NCBI GenBank assembly: GCA_016098155.1
Contig: JAAAJB010000081.1
Coordinates: forward strand, 1 to 64,000
Source of the DNA: Actinomortierella ambigua
Lineage: Eukaryota; Mortierellomycota; Mortierellomycetes; Mortierellales; Mortierellaceae
Length of the DNA: 64,000 nucleotides
Reading direction: 5' to 3'
Shown here: piece after piece, positions 60,133 through 64,000 of the stretch
Position numbering within the stretch: the stretch's first letter is position 1
Layout of the letters: each line of letters starts with the position of its first letter
Notes under the pieces: generated by a model
The model's database searches: none
Told to the model about the DNA's origin: nothing
The model's input: only the letters and a program-made list of their open reading frames with translations
Made by a program: the position numbers and the translations under genes

Positions 60133-63100
60133 TTAGAAGCAAAGGAAACGTCCCTTCTTCTTCTGCCTCTCCTCCTCCAACTCCTGCCGCAACTGCTCCT
60201 GCGTCCGGAGCGCGTCGTCCTTGGAGCGCCGCTCCTGTTGGACCTGTAGCTCCAGCTGTTGCTTCAGACCTTGCAGACCTCGCATCTGGTTCTCGGCCTG
60301 GATGATCTCCTCCTGCAACCGATCCATGGTCGTGCTCTGCTCTCGGCTCTGGGCCCGCAGCTCCTCCAGCTCGTCCTCCTGTTGATCCACCGTCTCCGTC
60401 ACCAGCGCCAGTTGCTCCTCCAACTCGGCAGGTTGTTGACGTGCCAACTCCAACTCGGCCTCGATCATCTCCAGACGCGCGAGCAGCTCATGGTTCTCGT
60501 CCTTCATCAGCGACAATTCGCTTTCGAGGTGCTCCAGCTTGGCCTGGTTCGCCGCAGCAGCGGCACCGGCCGACGACGTGGCACCCCCATGTGGTGCGAG
60601 TGGGTTCACCATGCCATTGGATGAGAAGCTCTCAATCTCCAATCCAGACAGGTAAGTGCTCGCACGCCATCCCGTTCCCTCGGGCGCGACCGACAGGCGA
60701 GGAATCGAACCAGCCCGTGTGAGAGTCCGTCTTTGGGGTGGCGGAAAGTCTTGAACCTCCTCCTCCTCCTTCGCGTCCGATGCATCCTTGGCAGTCTCGG
60801 CCTCGACCTTGTCTTCATCGTCGGAAGCAGTTGACTTGATATCCTTGACCGCGGTTTTAGTGACGGCATCTTCGCCATCTTCGTCATCATCATCATCCTT
60901 CTTCTTCTCCTTGACTTGGTCACCTTGTGCCTGTGCCTCGAGCTGTGCAATCTTGGCCTGCAGTGCCGCAATTAATTTCTCTTGCTCGGTAGCCTTGTCC
61001 TCTTTGTCGTCGTCCTTATCAGACGCGGAGCCACGACGACGTGCAGCAGCACCAGCAGCTACAGCACCAGCAGCAGTCGTCGAGCCTTCAGAGTCCGAGT
61101 CACCATGCTCGCTCAAATTCGGTTGGTTCTCACGATGCGCGGCAATCAGGCCCGACAGCAGGTCTTGGTTCCCAGGCGAGCCAAAGGGCGAGGCACCTGC
61201 CGACAGCGGCGGCGTGGCCGGGTAGCGAACCTGTCGCCGCCCTGCGCCCGAGGTAGAAGACGGGATCCCCACGCCTCCGACAGCACCTTGATCGTCCGAA
61301 TCACCGTCTTTGCTACTCGAAACGGAGCCCTCACGTCGAAGGCGGGCCCGCTCCCAAAGCTGCATCTCTTGTTCCTTGGCGGTCAAAAAGTCCTCGCGCT
61401 CCTTGAGGAAGAGCTCCTTGGATTGCAGCTGGCGGGTCTTCTCCGTCAGCGCTGCCTCTTGTGACGCTATCCGGGCCTCTTCCTCGTTCTCCTCGTCCTC
61501 CGACAAGGGCTCGCCACGCTTCTTGCGCTCTTGACGAAGCGCATGCGCGTGGTTCTCCTTCAGCTGCTTGGCATCGGTCAGCAGGGCCTCGATCTTGCTC
61601 TGCAGTTGACTGATCTCCGACTCGAGCTCCTTCTCGCGCACCCATGGCTCCATCAACGCTTCGTCATCCAGCGTCGCCAGGAACGCCTTGAGGTGCTCCT
61701 CCATGTTGCTCGATGCACCGTTGTTGTCGTCGTCGTCGCCTTGTTCTTGCTCAAGGGGCTTGCCCTCGAGCGCAATGGCGCGGAGCTGCGTCAAGTAGTT
61801 GAGCATGGTTCGGACGGGGATCGACACCAGCGGCCGAGACAGTGGAGCAGCACGTTTGGAAAAGGCGGCAGCACCGAACGTCTTTTGTGAGGCCGCTGCT
61901 ATTGCCGCCGCCTCGGCGACGGAGTGCGACGAGACGATGGCATTGCTCAGCTGAATATGCTGCTCCAAAATCTCGACTAGCTGCTGACTCTTGCGCTTGG
62001 TGTTGGCCTCGAGTTCCTCGGCGCGCTGTTGACCCTCCTTGACGCCATCGACTTGTCCATGGACCTTGGACTCGAGATCCTCGATGGCCTTGAGCTGCTC
62101 CTGCTGCAGCCTTTGCTGGTCTTCCGACCACTGGCTGAGCGACATGTGCTTCTGGTTGATCGGCAGTGTGTGGCGCAGGGCCTCGAGCTCCTGGCGCAGA
62201 GACTCGAGCGCTACGACGGCCTCGTCGCGCGACTTGCGCGCCGCCTCGGCCTCTTCGTTGATCGTTCCCAGCGTCTCATGCAGCGTGCTCACCAGCAGGT
62301 TATGCGACTCTTCAAACTCGGTCAGGTTCTGACGCACCGTCCGGACCTCTTCGTCCTTCTCGGCCAGAGCCTCGTTGAGCTCGGCCGTGACCTGGTTGAG
62401 CCGCTCATTCTCGGACGAGTGCGAGCTCGCGATCGTGTTCAGGGCTTCTTGCAGCTGGTCAATGTCCGCCTGCAGCTTCTCGATAATCTGCTCCTGCAAC
62501 TTGTGCTGCTCCAGCTCGACACGCAGAGCTTTGATCTCCTCTGAACGACGCGTCTTGATCTCCTTGAAGCCCTCGGACAGGGCTTCGTATTCGAGCTCAG
62601 CCTTGCTCTTAAATTCCTGGGCCTCCGTCTCAACCGTCTTGAGCTTGGCCTCCAGCTCCTCCACCATCGCTGCATGGCAGTCGCGTGAGTCCTCCAAGTC
62701 CCGGATCTGGAGTGTCAGCTTCTCAATCTTGGCAGACTCCTCGGCCTCATGTCGCGCAGCTTCTTCTTTACGCTTCTCGAGCTCCTCGCGCAGCGGTGCT
62801 AGCTCCTCCAGCTCCGCCTTCATGATCTTGTTATCCGCATCGGCCTCCGCATGCTGCTTCTCCAGGTCTGCCAGGTTGTCCTTCAGGTTCTTGAGTTGTT
62901 CGTCCAAAACCTTGATGCGCTCAAAACTTTCATCACTAGAAAACGAGAATGAAAAACAAAAAGAGATAAGACGGACAAACACACGAGATATGTCATCAGT
63001 AGTTGCTTGTCGTACAGGTTCGATTATCTTTCTTTCTTGCTTGGGCAATATAATAAAAAGAAATTCTCGTTACCGAAGGCGTTCCAATGCACGAATCTTG

Positions 63101-63977
63101 GCTTCCAGTTCTCCATTGCCCTTTGCCAGTTGTCGTTCTGCCTGCTCGAGTTTCTTGCGAAGTCCTGACAGCTCTGTCTCATATGCATTCGACATTTCTA
63201 GAGTAGACGCAAAAACGTGTGTTTTTTTTTAAAAAAGGGGGTGAGTTGGGCAATGTCCGGCATCTCTCCAAACCCCCTTCGCCTCCATCTGCCCCATGTG
63301 TTTTTCTTGGTCGTTTTTTTTTACGCACGTTCCATCTTCGTGAACAAACGTGTGACCACCTTCCCCCTCCCCCTCCCCTCGCTACCTCCTCCTCCTCTCT
63401 CTCCCCTTCGCTCCTGCCCCCCCCCCCGCCCACCCTAGCATAGTGTTCACTTCCACACCGCCCCGCCCCTCCCCTTCCTTCCGTTTTTTTTACCTTTGAC
63501 ATCGCCCAGTTCAGTCTCGCGGCGCTTCAGCACATTCCGCACAAACTGGACCTCGGTCTTGAGCGACATGACGGCGGCGCGTTGGCTCTTGGCATCCTCT
63601 TCGGCCTTGACCTTGCCGTCCTTGGTGCGCAACAGCTCCAGCTGCAACACCCTGAGCTCCATCTGCGAGTCTTGCACCGCAAGGCCCAGTTCCTCGCCTG
63701 GTGTCGTTGGCGTGCTTTCGATACCGTTGTTGACTGTATCAAAGCTCGGCTTTGTGGTCAGGCTGGCGAACGATGTCTGCCGGCTAGCGGTGGCGGAGGA
63801 AGGGGCGGTAGAATTGGCAGTCATGTTGTTGTTGTTGTTGTAGCTGGTCTGGGTAGGGGTAGTGGGTGCGCCTGTGAGCGGGTTGACAAACGAAGTCGAC
63901 CGCCAAGGGACGGTTGTGATGGGAGCAGAGGTGGGTGTCTTTGGAGGAGGAATAGAAGAAGGAGTCTTCTTGGGCAT
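60133..63977 (-). CDS. Long coiled-coil protein, unrecognised family
   Basis: Minus-strand exons 63494-63977, 63074-63197 and 60133-62935 give 1136 residues, starting MPKKTPSSIPPPKTP. The first 90 residues are Thr/Ser/Pro-rich. Coiled coil then runs almost unbroken: TELSGLRKKLEQAERQLAKG, VLDEQLKNLKDNLADLEKQH, and many more heptads to about residue 560, interrupted by SRPLVSIPVRTMLNYLTQLR and an acidic EQGDDDDNNG patch. A low-complexity middle (about 60750-61330) holds RRRGSASDKDDDK, and a second coiled coil ends in KKKGRFLCF. Architecture suits a cytoskeletal or vesicle-tethering scaffold, but no domain gives a name. Only 23 bases precede the ATG in the window, so upstream exons cannot be excluded. 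Confidence 0.75.
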
Positions 63978-64000
63978 GGTGGTCGACGATCGCGAGACGG

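Noticed and set aside
1..64000. Transposons, CRISPR arrays, toxin or viral genes
   Set aside because: No transposase, reverse transcriptase, integrase, terminal repeats, regular spacer arrays or viral proteins were seen. Repeats are microsatellites or in-gene tandem arrays.

Overview
The window reads as a stretch of nuclear chromosome from an early-diverging filamentous fungus. I would guess Mortierellomycota or Mucoromycota, but that is an inference from overall style and gene content, not from a marker gene. In support: short spliceosomal introns with GTAAGT-like donors and CAG/TAG acceptors, GC-rich exons in T/A-tract-rich intergenic DNA, many simple repeats, large Ser/Thr/Gln-rich disordered proteins, and fungal versions of conserved eukaryotic genes (Cdc11-type septin, Rrd/PTPA, Bre1, HAM1-like). 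No rRNA, tRNA, CRISPR, viral or transposon gene was recognised. Two runs of ten N (36018-36027, 51792-51801) are assembly gaps.

I support 16 protein-coding genes. For 14 of them I could join all visible exons into one frame, or found one uninterrupted exon; the least certain joins are the TCP11 intron, the Bre1 GC-AG intron and the one-codon first exon of ARPC4. The left edge holds a COPI beta-prime subunit with its 5' exon missing, then a PP2A activator (PTPA) back to back with a TatD-like hydrolase, a Cdc11-type septin (7 exons), and a very long TCP11/Sok1-type protein. The middle (18.4-36 kb) holds Bre1 (H2B ubiquitin ligase), a secreted type-B carboxylesterase, the Arp2/3 subunit ARPC4, a nucleoplasmin-FKBP histone chaperone/prolyl isomerase divergently paired with NAP1, and an Alba-domain (Rpp25/Pop6-like) protein. 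The right part (37-64 kb) holds a 1499-residue RS-rich protein whose C-terminus resembles the AF4/FMR2 C-terminal homology domain, a 2008-residue kinesin-6 with a repeat-bearing tail, a HAM1-like protein, an F-box/leucine-rich protein, and a long coiled-coil protein at the right edge.

The genes do not form an operon-like pathway. Two themes recur: chromatin and transcription (Bre1, nucleoplasmin-FKBP, NAP1, the AFF-like protein) and cytoskeleton, traffic and morphogenesis (COPI, septin, ARPC4, kinesin-6, HAM1-like, coiled-coil protein). The clearest structural pairings are two short divergent intergenic regions likely to be bidirectional promoters: PTPA/TatD (161 bp) and FKBP/NAP1 (245 bp). 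The most novel-looking gene is the AFF-like one. No defence system or mobile cassette was found.
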